DNA from: JAIEOG01 sp964519985
GTDB lineage: Bacteria; Bdellovibrionota; FAC87; UBA2466
Length of the DNA: 58,702 bases
Assembly (NCBI GenBank): GCA_964519985.1
Contig: CAZFMF010000023.1
Coordinates: 1 to 58,702 of the forward strand
Direction: 5' to 3'
Position numbers and translations under genes: made by a program. Each line of letters starts with the position of its first letter. Position 1 is the first letter of the stretch. The notes below the pieces were generated by a model that saw only the letters and a list, made by a program, of their open reading frames with translations, was not told the origin of the DNA and made no database searches. Shown piece by piece: positions 8,796-17,701 of this stretch.

Positions 8796-9802
8796 TAGAA
8801 ATTTTCGTTGAAGACCACAGCTTCGCGGCTGTTGCCGAAGCCCTTTTGGTATTCGGTCACGCGTTTTTCGAAGAAGTTCGTGAGCGGTTGAACGTCCTGC
8901 AGCACCATGAAAGCAAACGGATTGCGCGTATTGAAGCGCTTTTTGTAACCCAGTTGCACCAACCGTTGATCGGCCACGTATTGCAGGTAGTCCTTCATCA
9001 TTGACGGCGACATGCCGCTGATGCCCAGATTGAGGGCATCCGCGCAGAACGCCATTTCCACTTCCAGGGCCTCATCGATCATCTTCACCACGTGGGCTTC
9101 GAGATCGGCGTCGAAAACTTGGGGGTACTCCTTGCGGATCACATCGATGGCCTGCATCGCGCCCTGGATGTGAAGCGTTTCATCCCGGAAAACCCAGTTT
9201 GTGGCGGTCGCCAATCCCGGAAGCAAGCCTTTGCTGCGCAGGAAATAAACATAGGCGAACGAGCCGAAAAAGAAGAGCCCCTCCACGCAGGCGGCAAAAC
9301 AAATCAGGTTCTGCACGAACTCTCGGCGGTGGCCATCGTTTTCTAAGCGCTCGAGATCGTGAATGGAGTCCATGTACTTAAAGCAGAAGTCGGCTTTCAG
9401 TTTTACCGACGGGACGCTTTGGTACGCGTCGAACGCTTCCGCGCGTTCGGCCAAGTCGGGAAGGTAGTTGTCCACCAAGAGCAGGTACGTTTCGACGTGC
9501 AGCATCTCGTCAAAAAGCTGCTTGCCGAGGAACATCCGGTATTCCGGGCTGTTAATATGCTTGTAGAAATTCAGCACTAGATTCTGGGCGACGATATTGT
9601 CGGCGGTGGCGAAGAAAGCCACCAGGCGTTTGATCAGGTGGGCTTCCTTCGGATCGATTTTGTCGCGGATATGCTCGTAGTCGACGGAAAAATCAATCTC
9701 ATCCGTCGTCCAAATATTCTTAATCGAGTCCTTGTACAGCTGAAAGAACTGCGGGTAGCGCATCGGACGCAGCGTTAAATTGAGTTCGGGACTGAGGATC
9801 AT
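8795..9802 (-). CDS. nrdB: Ribonucleotide reductase class Ia, beta subunit
   Basis: A 335-aa R2 protein that makes the tyrosyl radical needed by NrdA to reduce ribonucleoside diphosphates. The di-iron ligand set can be read: Asp68, Glu99, His102, Glu174, Glu208 and His211. Tyr106, four residues after His102, is the expected radical site, so this is the canonical Tyr type and not the Phe variant (class Ic). ATG 9802 overlaps the nrdA stop as ATGA, which decides the start over a GTG 6 bp upstream. A long hairpin follows directly after the stop codon. Confidence 0.97.
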   Translation of the reverse strand: MILSPELNLTLRPMRYPQFFQLYKDSIKNIWTTDEIDFSVDYEHIRDKIDPKEAHLIKRLVAFFATADNIVAQNLVLNFYKHINSPEYRMFLGKQLFDEMLHVETYLLLVDNYLPDLAERAEAFDAYQSVPSVKLKADFCFKYMDSIHDLERLENDGHRREFVQNLICFAACVEGLFFFGSFAYVYFLRSKGLLPGLATATNWVFRDETLHIQGAMQAIDVIRKEYPQVFDADLEAHVVKMIDEALEVEMAFCADALNLGISGMSPSMMKDYLQYVADQRLVQLGYKKRFNTRNPFAFMVLQDVQPLTNFFEKRVTEYQKGFGNSREAVVFNENF

Positions 9803-12165
9803 TGGCACGCCTCACAAGACTCCGGATTTTCCAGAGAGCACGCGATCGCCGCCACGGCTTCCACCGCCGGCACCGTTGTTTTTTGAATTTTCGTTCGCGC
9901 GCGGGAGCGCAGATAGTAAGTCGTCTTCACGCCCTGCTTCCAAGCGTACATGTACATGGATGACAGTTTGCCGAGTGTTGGATCTTCCAGGAAGAGATTC
10001 AAGGATTGGGACTGGCAAATGAACGCGCCGCGCGCCGCCGCCATTTCAATCAAGACTTTCTGGGAAATTTCCCAGACGGTTTTGTAGATTTCCTTAATCT
10101 CGCTCGGGATCTCCGGAATGTGCTGGATCGAACCATCCGATTCGATGATTTTCGCACGAATGGCGGCATTCCAGAGGCCAGCGTGCTTGAGGTCCGAAAC
10201 GAGATATTTGTTCACGTTTAGGAACTCGCCGCTCAGCGTTTCGCGTTTGAAGAAGTTAGAAACCTGCGGTTCGATCGCCTCATAGCAGCCGACAATCGAC
10301 GCAATCGTAGCGGTCGGGGCGATCGCAATCATCAAGCTATTGCGGATGCCGTTGTGCTTCACCTGCCAGGCGATATCGTCCCAATCATAGTGGAGCTCGG
10401 GGACCGCGGCTTCGGTCTCCCGCGCGAGCTGAACCTGGAGCTTGCCATCCGGATACCGCGAATCCTTGAATGCGGGAAACGCACCAAACTCCCGGGCCAG
10501 ACGCATGCTGGTCATGGTGGCTTGGTAGTAAATTTCCTCCGAAATCCGGGCGGAGAGCTTCGCGGCTTCCGCGGAATCGAACGGCAGACGCATTTTAAAT
10601 AGAGCGTCCTGCAATCCCATCAGCCCGAGCCCGATCGGCCGCCATTTCATATTCGATTGGTGCGCTTCGGGAATCGGGTAGTAATTGATATCCACCACCC
10701 GATCTAAGAAGGTCACCGCACGATCCACGACCTCGTGTAGTTTTTGGAAATCAAATTTCTGATCTTGTACGAAGGCGCCTACATTGATGCTGCCGAGATT
10801 GCACACCGCGACTTCTTCCGTATTGGCGACTTCCAAGATTTCGGTGCAGAGATTCGAACTGCGAATGACGTTGCCCGAAACCGCGGTCTGGGAAGAGCGC
10901 AGATTGGACTTGTCCTTAAAGCAGATCCAACCGTTCCCGGTCTCCGCCAGGGTCTGCATCATGCGCGAGTACAGGGCGCGCGCCGATACCTGGCGCATTC
11001 CCTTACCCTCTTTTTCATAACGTTCGTAATGTTCGTCGAATTCTTTGCCGAACGAACGCAGAAGCTCGGGCGTGTCGCTGGGCGAGAAGAGCGTCCAGCT
11101 TTGATCCGCCTCCACGCGGCGCATGAAAAGATCCGGGATCCAGAGCGCAAGGTTTAGGTTGTGCGCGCGGCGTTCTTCCGAGCCGGTATTATTGCGCAGC
11201 TCGAGGAAGGTTTCGATATCCCCGTGCCACGGCTCGATATACACCGCGGCCGCGCCCTTGCGCTTGCCGCCCTGGTTCACGGCGTGAACGGAAGAATCAA
11301 AAACTTTTAGAAATGGAATGATGCCGTTGCTCAATCCGTTGGTGCCGCGGATGAGCGAACCCGACGCACGCACGGGAGTCCAGTCGACGCCCAGGCCACC
11401 GGACCATTTAGAAAGGTTTGCGCAGTCGGCGATGTTCTTATAGATGCCGCCCAAGCTATCTTCCGGAATGGTCAGCAAGTAACACGAGCTCATTTGCGGA
11501 TGACGTGTGCCCGAGTTGAAAAGCGTGGGCGTCGCCGGCATGTAGAAGAACTGGCTGATATTGTCGTAGAACGAAATCGCCTCTTGCACATTCTTCGACA
11601 GACCCAAGGCGACGCGCATGAACATCCACTGCGGGCGTTCAATGGGCTTGCGGGTCTTCGGGTGTTTGATCAGATAACGATCCACCACCGTTTTCAAACC
11701 GAAGTATTCAAAGTGATCGTCGCGCTCGTGTCGGATGGCGTACTCAATCGTCTCGACATCTTGGCTGGCAATCCCCAGCACCTGATCGCTCAAGACGCCG
11801 AGTTCGGCGGCGGTCTTAATGTAGTCGCGGAAGGCCGCATTGCGTCCGACTTCCTTGCGAATATTTTCCGAGAGCATGCGCGCCGCGACTTTTGAATAGT
11901 TGGGCTCTTCCGCCATCAGCATCACCGCCGTGGCAATCGAGAGATTATCCAGCTCTTCGGTAGTGCTCCCGTCGTGCAATCCGTTGATCGTACGTTTGGC
12001 GATTTCTAATGACTCAACATTAGGAATGCCCCGACAGGCGCGATTGACGGCGTGCAAGATCTTTTCAATCTTGACGCCTTCTTTAGTTCCGTCACGTTTG
12101 ACGACTTGCATAGTTTCCATTCCCTTTTTCAGGGCGATTCGGGCTTCCATAAATCCAATAGCCAC
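9799..12165 (-). CDS. nrdA: Ribonucleotide reductase class Ia, alpha subunit
   Basis: A 788-aa catalytic subunit. An N-terminal ATP-cone (about residues 19-110, opening VVKRDGTKEGVKIEKIL) allows dATP inhibition. The barrel carries SSCYLL and VCNLGS with the redox cysteines, the active-site NLCTEIL motif, and the YYLRSRA tyrosine pair for radical transfer. The C-terminus ends CEACQ, the Cys pair reduced by thioredoxin or glutaredoxin. GTG 12165 has AGGAAG at good spacing; ATGs at 12150, 12120 and 12111 are possible alternatives. It overlaps nrdB by 4 bp. I found no convincing NrdR box upstream. Confidence 0.96.
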   Translation of the reverse strand: MAIGFMEARIALKKGMETMQVVKRDGTKEGVKIEKILHAVNRACRGIPNVESLEIAKRTINGLHDGSTTEELDNLSIATAVMLMAEEPNYSKVAARMLSENIRKEVGRNAAFRDYIKTAAELGVLSDQVLGIASQDVETIEYAIRHERDDHFEYFGLKTVVDRYLIKHPKTRKPIERPQWMFMRVALGLSKNVQEAISFYDNISQFFYMPATPTLFNSGTRHPQMSSCYLLTIPEDSLGGIYKNIADCANLSKWSGGLGVDWTPVRASGSLIRGTNGLSNGIIPFLKVFDSSVHAVNQGGKRKGAAAVYIEPWHGDIETFLELRNNTGSEERRAHNLNLALWIPDLFMRRVEADQSWTLFSPSDTPELLRSFGKEFDEHYERYEKEGKGMRQVSARALYSRMMQTLAETGNGWICFKDKSNLRSSQTAVSGNVIRSSNLCTEILEVANTEEVAVCNLGSINVGAFVQDQKFDFQKLHEVVDRAVTFLDRVVDINYYPIPEAHQSNMKWRPIGLGLMGLQDALFKMRLPFDSAEAAKLSARISEEIYYQATMTSMRLAREFGAFPAFKDSRYPDGKLQVQLARETEAAVPELHYDWDDIAWQVKHNGIRNSLMIAIAPTATIASIVGCYEAIEPQVSNFFKRETLSGEFLNVNKYLVSDLKHAGLWNAAIRAKIIESDGSIQHIPEIPSEIKEIYKTVWEISQKVLIEMAAARGAFICQSQSLNLFLEDPTLGKLSSMYMYAWKQGVKTTYYLRSRARTKIQKTTVPAVEAVAAIACSLENPESCEACQ

Positions 12166-12323
12166 TCACTTCCTACTCCCTTTAGGGAATAAGAAGCCCT
12201 TCATCGCCGAATTGACGATCGCGCAGTCTCCGATTGGCTAGTGGTACGTGCCTTATAGTCGGTTGCGGGTGACTTCCGGGTGCTGAACCTTGCCGTTCCC
12301 CCCCGTCCGTTCGCTTAAATCTG

Positions 12324-12352
12324 AAATTAAAGTTCAAAGATTTTTCTGTCAA
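12324..12352 (-). promoter_or_regulatory. Candidate promoter for nrdAB
   Basis: On the minus strand a perfect TTGACA (12347-12352) is followed after 17 bp by TAATTT (12324-12329). This would start transcription near 12317, about 150 nt upstream of nrdA. The rest of the 256-bp gap (12166-12421) holds no gene I can support. Confidence 0.35.
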
Positions 12353-12421
12353 TTCAGTTCCCATTTCCGCGATGCCGACAAAAAAAATCGGAAAATAAAA
12401 GTACGAAGATTTCCGTTTCCG

Positions 12422-12811
12422 TCAACCCACCATTGAGCCACCCATTTGCGCGCCGCCCAAAAGATGCAGGTGCAAATGGAAAACCGTCTGACACGCGTGC
12501 TCTCCCGTGTTGAACACGGTGCGAAAACCTTTGTCTCCGAGCTCAAGCTGCTTCACGAGTGTTTGGACCGCCTCAAAAAGATCTTGGAAAACTCCCGATC
12601 CCGCGGCGGCACTCTTCACATCTGCGGTGTGTTGCTTCGGAACGATGAGAACGTGGACCGGCGCTTGGGGATTGATATCGCGGAAGGCAAAAACTTTCTC
12701 GGTCTCCAATACTTTCTGACTGGGCAAACTACCGTCGATAATTTTGCAGAAAATGCATTCGCGTTGTTTTTTTCCGACTTTCACTTTTCCGGTCCCTTTT
12801 GGACCGACCAT
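12422..12811 (-). CDS. HIT-family histidine triad nucleotide-binding protein
   Basis: A 129-aa HinT-like protein. CIFCKIIDG at about 19-27 supplies the N-terminal Cys pair common in HIT proteins. The triad HLHLHLLGG gives His112, His114 and His116, with His114 the expected nucleophile. Family members hydrolyse purine nucleoside phosphoramidates or related adenylates. The first 15 residues are Lys/Gly-rich and may not all be translated, since no strong Shine-Dalgarno marks ATG 12811. Divergent from the Nudix gene. Confidence 0.9.
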   Translation of the reverse strand: MVGPKGTGKVKVGKKQRECIFCKIIDGSLPSQKVLETEKVFAFRDINPQAPVHVLIVPKQHTADVKSAAAGSGVFQDLFEAVQTLVKQLELGDKGFRTVFNTGEHACQTVFHLHLHLLGGAQMGGSMVG

Positions 12812-12924
12812 TTAAGATCCGAACCCCGCTTTTGCCAATGGCCGGAATTCTTTTTGCTGCGCTCGCAATCGAAAAATCGGGACCAAAAGTTAACAGCGTT
12901 GTACGCGTTGGTGTAGGATGGCTT

Positions 12925-13500
12925 GTGAGTTGGATCAGCCGGATTCGTCAGAGCTTACCCGAAGTGGGCGTGCCTTCCCCGGAGACGGTTGTGGAAGGGA
13001 TTTCTTCCGTCCTGATCGCCGTGGGCTTCAACCAGAGCACGCAGCGCGAAGAAATTTTGCTGACGAAGCGCACCATGTTGGTCGAAAGCCATAAGGGACA
13101 GGTCAGTTTTCCCGGCGGCTTTTGGGAAGCGCATGACGCGTCGCTAATACAAACCGCGCTGCGCGAGTGCCAGGAAGAAATTGGCACCCAACCCGAACAC
13201 ATCCAGATCGTCGGGGGTCTTCCCCCCGTGCAAACCCACCAGGGCGTTCATATTTACCCCTGGGTAGGTCTCATGGATTTCCCGTATCCGTTTTTGTTGA
13301 GTGCGGCGGAAGTGGAAAAGCTTCTTTTTCTTCCCGTGAAAAGCTTGTTAGACGAGGGACTCAAACCCGTTACCGTGAAGGTTGGCGAGTTGAGGGTAGT
13401 GAGTGAGGGCATCTACGCGGACGAGGAATTGGTTTGGGGCGCTACCGCGCGGATCTTGGATCAGCTGCGGCGGTGCCTCCTCAACCAAAGTCCAGCCTAG
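12925..13500 (+). CDS. Nudix hydrolase, CoA pyrophosphatase-like (NudL type)
   Basis: A 191-aa protein. LLTKRTMLVESHKGQVSFPG (45-64) matches the UPF0035 motif that marks CoA-pyrophosphatases within the Nudix family, and the Nudix helix RECQEEIG (80-87) follows. The predicted reaction splits CoA to 4'-phosphopantetheine and 3',5'-ADP. The start is GTG 12925, which follows AGGATGG and gives nearly the length of E. coli NudL. The frame is open further upstream to 12799, but that extension would overlap the divergent HIT gene. Its 3' end abuts Ohr through two overlapping palindromes (13494-13503 and 13501-13510) that contain both stop codons. Confidence 0.83.
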   Translation: MSWISRIRQSLPEVGVPSPETVVEGISSVLIAVGFNQSTQREEILLTKRTMLVESHKGQVSFPGGFWEAHDASLIQTALRECQEEIGTQPEHIQIVGGLPPVQTHQGVHIYPWVGLMDFPYPFLLSAAEVEKLLFLPVKSLLDEGLKPVTVKVGELRVVSEGIYADEELVWGATARILDQLRRCLLNQSPA

Positions 13501-13503
13501 GCT

Positions 13504-13920
13504 CTAGAGCAGTTTGAGATCGACTTGAATATTGCCCCGGGTTGCCCGCGAATAGGGACAGACCTGGTGCGCCGCTTCCACCAAGCCTTCGGCTTGGGCG
13601 CGGTCCATATCCGGCAAGGAGACACTAAGTCGCGCCTGAAGGCCGAACCCGCCGTCTTCCGTAAGCCCGAGACCCACCTGGGCCGTTACGGAAGCCTGGG
13701 TCACGGGAATCTTCTTCTGGCGTGCCACGTGGCGCACGGCGCTTTCAAAACAAGCGGCGTAACCTGCGGCAAAAAGCTGTTCGGGATTGGTAGCCTGCCC
13801 GCCGGGCCCGCCTAGGGCCTTGGGCATTGCGAGGGGGAAATCTAAAATGCCATCGTTCGAGCGGATTTTTCCTTCACGCCCGCCGGTGGCTGTCACTTCG
13901 GCTTCATATAGGATCTTCAT
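13504..13920 (-). CDS. Organic hydroperoxide resistance protein, Ohr/OsmC family
   Basis: A 138-aa protein that reduces organic hydroperoxides with a Cys pair. Cys57 in AAGYAACFES and Cys121 in HQVCPYS are the expected peroxidatic and resolving residues, and Glu47 in NPEQLF matches the catalytic Glu of Ohr. The short N-terminus (MKILYEAEVTATGGREG) and the VCPYS context favour Ohr over OsmC. ATG 13920 has GGAGGA just upstream; a longer in-frame start at 13992 adds unrelated sequence. No OhrR-type repressor gene lies alongside. Confidence 0.92.
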   Translation of the reverse strand: MKILYEAEVTATGGREGKIRSNDGILDFPLAMPKALGGPGGQATNPEQLFAAGYAACFESAVRHVARQKKIPVTQASVTAQVGLGLTEDGGFGLQARLSVSLPDMDRAQAEGLVEAAHQVCPYSRATRGNIQVDLKLL

Positions 13921-13955
13921 TTGTCCTCCGGAGTCGGACTCTACTCCGGAAGGCG

Positions 13956-15575
13956 TTACAAGCAACCGAAGACTTGAAGGGTGTAGTGGCAACCGTTCGT
14001 GGTCGGTCGCGACCGTGGTGTGCGGGTGCCGTCGCTAACCGCGAACTCGTTATCGTAGTAAGCGTCTTCGGGGAAGCTATCCCAAAGGCGGGTCGCGCCG
14101 GCGGGAACCACCACTCCGGCGATGAATTCCCGCACCGGGACCATCGCCCCCAGGGCGACCGGATAGGCCGTGCCCGATGGCGTATTCGCGGCCGGGACCG
14201 CGATCAGGTTGTTGGCGGCATCGGTGAACTGGAAGGCCATGTTTTTGATCGCCGGGTTCATGTCGGCGCAAGTGCTGTAGCCGTCCACGTCGCCGCCGTA
14301 CCGCCGCACCTTCCAAAGTAGCTCGCCCGAAATATTGGATAGCTTAATTTTTTGGCCAGCGACCAGTCCGCCCACGATCTGCGCCGTTTTGATGACAACG
14401 TCGGCGCTATTAGGGTTGTCCGTGAAAACGTTAGGCGGGTAGCTGCCACACGTGCCGGCGATGCAAATCGGTCGCGGCAAGTTACGGGCGATCGTGTTCC
14501 GATCCGTTAAATTCCGCAAAACGTTGGTCGCCGGGTTACACGACAGCGTCAAATCAATCGCCGCCATGGCCTGGCCACCGGGGCCCGCGCAGGTCACACG
14601 ATAAGTGCTCGTTGCGGCCACGGCCGTGATCGCCAACTGGCCGCTGATTCCGCTCGCGTTTATGGCCGCGCCGTTATTCGTGATATTGCACGACGTCGCA
14701 TTGGTCGAAGACCAGGTCAAAACGTGAGCGGCCGATTGCGCGTTGATCGGTCCCGGCAAACCGTCGATTAACACGCTGACGGATGGCACGGGATACATCG
14801 GCACCGGATTCAGGTAGAGAATCGCGGAACAGTCGGCCATTTGCGTGGCGGTGCTACTCGCCGCCACTTGAAAGGTAACGATATTGTAGAACGGGCGCGA
14901 AATATCCATCGCCACGTATTGGGTGGCAAGCGCCGCGGTCGAAATCGGGGCGCGCAGTTGAGTCTTGGTCGGATCCGGGGATACGGCGATCGTGCGGATC
15001 ACCACCGGGTTCGGCGAAGTCACCGTAAAGAGGAAGCTGGCCGCCGCCAGCGGGTTCAAGTTGGCATCGGTCGGAATCGGCACCGGCGATCCGGGTTGCA
15101 CCGCCACTTGGCAGCTGGGCGCGCCGACCGGAGTGGAAGCCGAAGCGGCAATCGTCACATTGAGGCTCACGTCCACGTAGGACGGGCCCGAACTGACCGG
15201 GTTCTTATGTTGGATGCGCACGGTTTCTAAGGCGGTTCCCGCCTGGGCATAAACTTTTTCAAAATAGGCGTTCTGGGCAAAGGTCACGTTATCGGCGCCG
15301 TCGCGCACGAGCAGAAGCTGGTTATTGCAGCTCGGCATCGAAACGCGGAAGGTTACCGTGCCGCCCGCCACGACCGCGCTGGCCGCCGGCTGGTAGATCG
15401 TGAGCTGGGGCTGCGCGCTCTGGAAGCAGGAAACCACCGTCGCCGTATTGTCCGTGTAGTCGTCCAGCGGATCGTTACCCGTTTGAGAGTTCATCGTCGT
15501 GCGGCGGGTGGAGCACGCCGCCACCGCGGTGAGAATCAGAAGGCAACCGAGAAGCTTATTTAGATTGTGGCGCAT
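13956..15575 (-). CDS. Large predicted lipoprotein with Ig-like beta-sandwich segments
   Basis: A 539-aa protein with a lipoprotein signal ending LLILTAVAAC. The rest is Ala-, Thr-, Val- and Asn-rich with beta-sandwich-like stretches (for example VVAGGTVTFRVSMPSCNNQ and AHVLTWSSTNATSCNI). Cysteines are regularly placed, which suits disulfides outside the cytoplasm. It is probably a surface or periplasmic adhesin-like lipoprotein, but no named family was recognised. ATG 15575 follows AAAGGGGC; in-frame starts at 15599 and 15698 would place non-signal residues ahead of the signal peptide. Confidence 0.65.
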   Translation of the reverse strand: MRHNLNKLLGCLLILTAVAACSTRRTTMNSQTGNDPLDDYTDNTATVVSCFQSAQPQLTIYQPAASAVVAGGTVTFRVSMPSCNNQLLLVRDGADNVTFAQNAYFEKVYAQAGTALETVRIQHKNPVSSGPSYVDVSLNVTIAASASTPVGAPSCQVAVQPGSPVPIPTDANLNPLAAASFLFTVTSPNPVVIRTIAVSPDPTKTQLRAPISTAALATQYVAMDISRPFYNIVTFQVAASSTATQMADCSAILYLNPVPMYPVPSVSVLIDGLPGPINAQSAAHVLTWSSTNATSCNITNNGAAINASGISGQLAITAVAATSTYRVTCAGPGGQAMAAIDLTLSCNPATNVLRNLTDRNTIARNLPRPICIAGTCGSYPPNVFTDNPNSADVVIKTAQIVGGLVAGQKIKLSNISGELLWKVRRYGGDVDGYSTCADMNPAIKNMAFQFTDAANNLIAVPAANTPSGTAYPVALGAMVPVREFIAGVVVPAGATRLWDSFPEDAYYDNEFAVSDGTRTPRSRPTTNGCHYTLQVFGCL

Positions 15576-15732
15576 GCCCCTTTGCAGTGCAGCCAGCATG
15601 CCATGCGTGTTTAGCCTCGCGACGCCTGTCCAAACAAATCCTGTGCGTCGAACTTTCAGACGCTCCAACGGGCAGGCCAAACCCCTTAGGAAGATCAAAG
15701 GCTTAGTTCGCTCGTTTTTTAGACAGTTTTCG

Positions 15733-16344
15733 TCAAGAAATCAGGCGATTTGTGCCTGACGGGGGTAGGAAACCCCGACCGGTGAGGAAGATTTCTCGGC
15801 TGTGTTTGCGGGTGCTTTCTGGCCGGAGCAATGTGACCTTCGCAAAGCTTTTGCGCATCAAAGCCCGGTATTCCTCAAACCCAGCTCCCATGAAAACTTT
15901 CACGATGAACGCACCGCCCGGTTTGAGATGCTGCTTTGCGGTTTCGAGCGCAAACTCGGCCAATCCGAGGGAAAGGGCCACGTCACGCTCGACCTGGCCG
16001 GAGGTGCGGGGCGCCATATCACTCAAAACCACATCGGCCTTTTCCGCGCCGAGGGTCTTCGCCAGCGGGACCTCTTCGATTGGCCCGTGCAGGAACGTCA
16101 GCTGCGGGTGTTCCACTTCTAATGGTGATAGGTCGACCGCCACGATCCGGGCTTTGGGGAGGGCTTTCAGGCAATACTGCGTCCAAGATCCGGGTGCCGC
16201 ACCGAGATCCAAAATCAATTTCGCACCTTTAAGGACGCGTTCCTTGCGTTCGATTTCCTCGAGTTTATAGACCGAACGAGCCGCGAAATCCTCACGTCGG
16301 GCCTTTTTTGTGAAGGGGTCGTCATTCCAATGGCGTTGGCGCAT
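15733..16344 (-). CDS. rlmE: 23S rRNA (uridine-2'-O)-methyltransferase RlmE (FtsJ/RrmJ)
   Basis: A 203-aa SAM-dependent methyltransferase for the 2'-O of U2552 in the A loop of 23S rRNA, a late step in large-subunit assembly. The catalytic K-D-K-E tetrad is visible: Lys27 (SVYKLEEI), Asp109 (SDMAPRTSG), Lys149 (VKVF) and Glu184 (SREIF). The SAM motif DLGAAPGSWTQ is at 46-56. Length is close to the E. coli enzyme (209 aa). It overlaps the end of the TIGR02757 gene by 23 bp, so the two are coupled. Confidence 0.95.
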   Translation of the reverse strand: MRQRHWNDDPFTKKARREDFAARSVYKLEEIERKERVLKGAKLILDLGAAPGSWTQYCLKALPKARIVAVDLSPLEVEHPQLTFLHGPIEEVPLAKTLGAEKADVVLSDMAPRTSGQVERDVALSLGLAEFALETAKQHLKPGGAFIVKVFMGAGFEEYRALMRKSFAKVTLLRPESTRKHSREIFLTGRGFLPPSGTNRLIS

Positions 16345-17158
16345 CGTGACCGGCCTTATAGTGGAGAATGCGCCCGCCTTCCATAGATAAGTGACAAAGA
16401 GCGAAATCGTAGCGGATCGGATCTTCCGGGCAGAGCCGCCGCAGGCGGGAGGTGGCGGCCTCCGCGATTTTCCACGTGGCTTGCCGCGAACGAGTCCACC
16501 GCAGGGCGCGTACGGTTTGGAGCAGGTGGGTGTCTAAGGGCAGCACGAGCACCGAGGGCGAAACGCCCTTCCAAAGTCCCAAGTCGATGCCGTCGTTCGG
16601 CCGCACCATCCAGCGCAGGTACATATTCAGTCGTTTGCAGGCGCTCCCGCGCATCGGGTCCGGCAAAAGGTATTTCAGTTGGCGATCGCGCGTATCGCGC
16701 AGACGGGTCAAATCTCGATTGAGAGGCTGGGCCGTAAAGCGGGCGACAAAGCTTCCCAGCGAATCGCGCATCGAATTTGGGGAGGGTTTTCCGTCGAGAA
16801 AAAAAGATTCCAACGAACCGTGTGACTGAAGCGCCCCGTGAATCCAAGCAAAGAGCACCCGGAAGTCATCGCCGGTCGTGAAGCGGTGGCGAAACGTGTT
16901 GAGAGATTCCGGGAAAAAGGGCTCACGCAAACGCTGACTCGGGGACGGCCCCAAAGTGGCGAGCACTTTTTCCGCACTATTGAGAATGATGCGGACGTTC
17001 CCGTAGGAAAGCACGGCGACAATCAAGCCAACCACCTCTTGGTCGGCGGGATTGGAGTAACGGTGGACGAGCGACAGGGGATCGCGTTCGCGCGAGTGGT
17101 GCGAATGGTGGTCGCGGTAGGCGGATTCCAGGAGATGCCGGAGCGGGTCGGGCTTCAC
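16322..17158 (-). CDS. TIGR02757 family protein (DUF2400)
   Basis: A 278-aa protein matching the TIGR02757/DUF2400 family by overall layout: DPLSLVHRYSNPADQEVVG near the N-terminus, the central SACKRLNMYLRWMVRPNDG IDLGLW region, VLPLDTHLLQTVRALRWT, and a C-terminal PIRYDFALCHLSM. Family function is not established; the helical layout recalls HhH-type DNA glycosylase folds. The start is GTG 17158, with no in-frame ATG near it and no clear Shine-Dalgarno. It lies between the FliG-like gene (15 bp upstream) and rlmE (overlapping). Confidence 0.8.
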   Translation of the reverse strand: MKPDPLRHLLESAYRDHHSHHSRERDPLSLVHRYSNPADQEVVGLIVAVLSYGNVRIILNSAEKVLATLGPSPSQRLREPFFPESLNTFRHRFTTGDDFRVLFAWIHGALQSHGSLESFFLDGKPSPNSMRDSLGSFVARFTAQPLNRDLTRLRDTRDRQLKYLLPDPMRGSACKRLNMYLRWMVRPNDGIDLGLWKGVSPSVLVLPLDTHLLQTVRALRWTRSRQATWKIAEAATSRLRRLCPEDPIRYDFALCHLSMEGGRILHYKAGHDAPTPLE

Positions 17159-17173
17159 CGTTAGACAGTTATC

Positions 17174-17659
17174 TCAACCGGTCTTTTTCTTCACCTTGAA
17201 TCGCGGGCAGTCGGAGAGTTCAAAAATGAACTTGTTCTGCGATTCAAGGGTCCGGGCCATTTTAAGAATTTGTTTCCGGGCACCAAAAACGAAAGCCTCG
17301 GACATCGTTCCGGTCATATTCAGGCGTTCGTCCTGAAAAAGTTTCTTTTCGCGAAACCCGAGCTGTTTGAGCAACGTGCTCTCGAATTCCGGCGGCAGCC
17401 CTTGGAGGGCGTAGGCCAGAACCTTCGGCGTTACCTTCGAAAGGATCTCGGCGAGGATGGTTTCCTCGATGTAGATCAGTTCCTCGAAGTAGACGACCTT
17501 GCGCATCGCCTGCTCCAAGAAGCGGGAATCCTCCTTTTCGGCGGACTCGATGATCATATCCCGACTGCGGGGATCCGATTGTTCGAGCAAGGTCGCAAAC
17601 TCCCTCATTCCTTGCATACTGGATTTGAACCGTTTTAGATTGGCCGCGGCTTTAGGCAT
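17174..17659 (-). CDS. Stand-alone FliG C-terminal-domain-like protein
   Basis: A 161-aa protein resembling the middle and C-terminal parts of the flagellar switch protein FliG. FEELIYIEETILAEILSKV and ALQGLPPEFESTLLKQLGF follow the FliG-C pattern of an F-D-region helix, a K-LA-ALKG step, then an ML-D-like region ending in a long helix (ILKMARTLESQNKF). The FliG N-terminal FliF-binding domain is missing; full FliG is about 330-350 aa. It heads the unit with TIGR02757 and rlmE, away from any flagellar gene. Whether it joins the flagellar motor or has another role is open. Confidence 0.6.
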   Translation of the reverse strand: MPKAAANLKRFKSSMQGMREFATLLEQSDPRSRDMIIESAEKEDSRFLEQAMRKVVYFEELIYIEETILAEILSKVTPKVLAYALQGLPPEFESTLLKQLGFREKKLFQDERLNMTGTMSEAFVFGARKQILKMARTLESQNKFIFELSDCPRFKVKKKTG

Positions 17660-17701
17660 GGATCCTATTTTACGCGGCCTAGGCTTTTGAAGGAACGGCT
17701 A

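Noticed and set aside
8795..9802. NrdB as a class Ic (Phe/Mn-Fe) enzyme
   Set aside because: Tyr106 is present four residues after the His ligand, as in tyrosyl-radical R2 proteins.
12166..12421. NrdR boxes upstream of nrdAB
   Set aside because: I looked for the paired palindromic boxes and found nothing close to the consensus.
14841..15230. Arg/His/Gly-rich frame antisense to the large lipoprotein
   Set aside because: Composition is typical of an opposite-strand shadow, with no start signal or domain.
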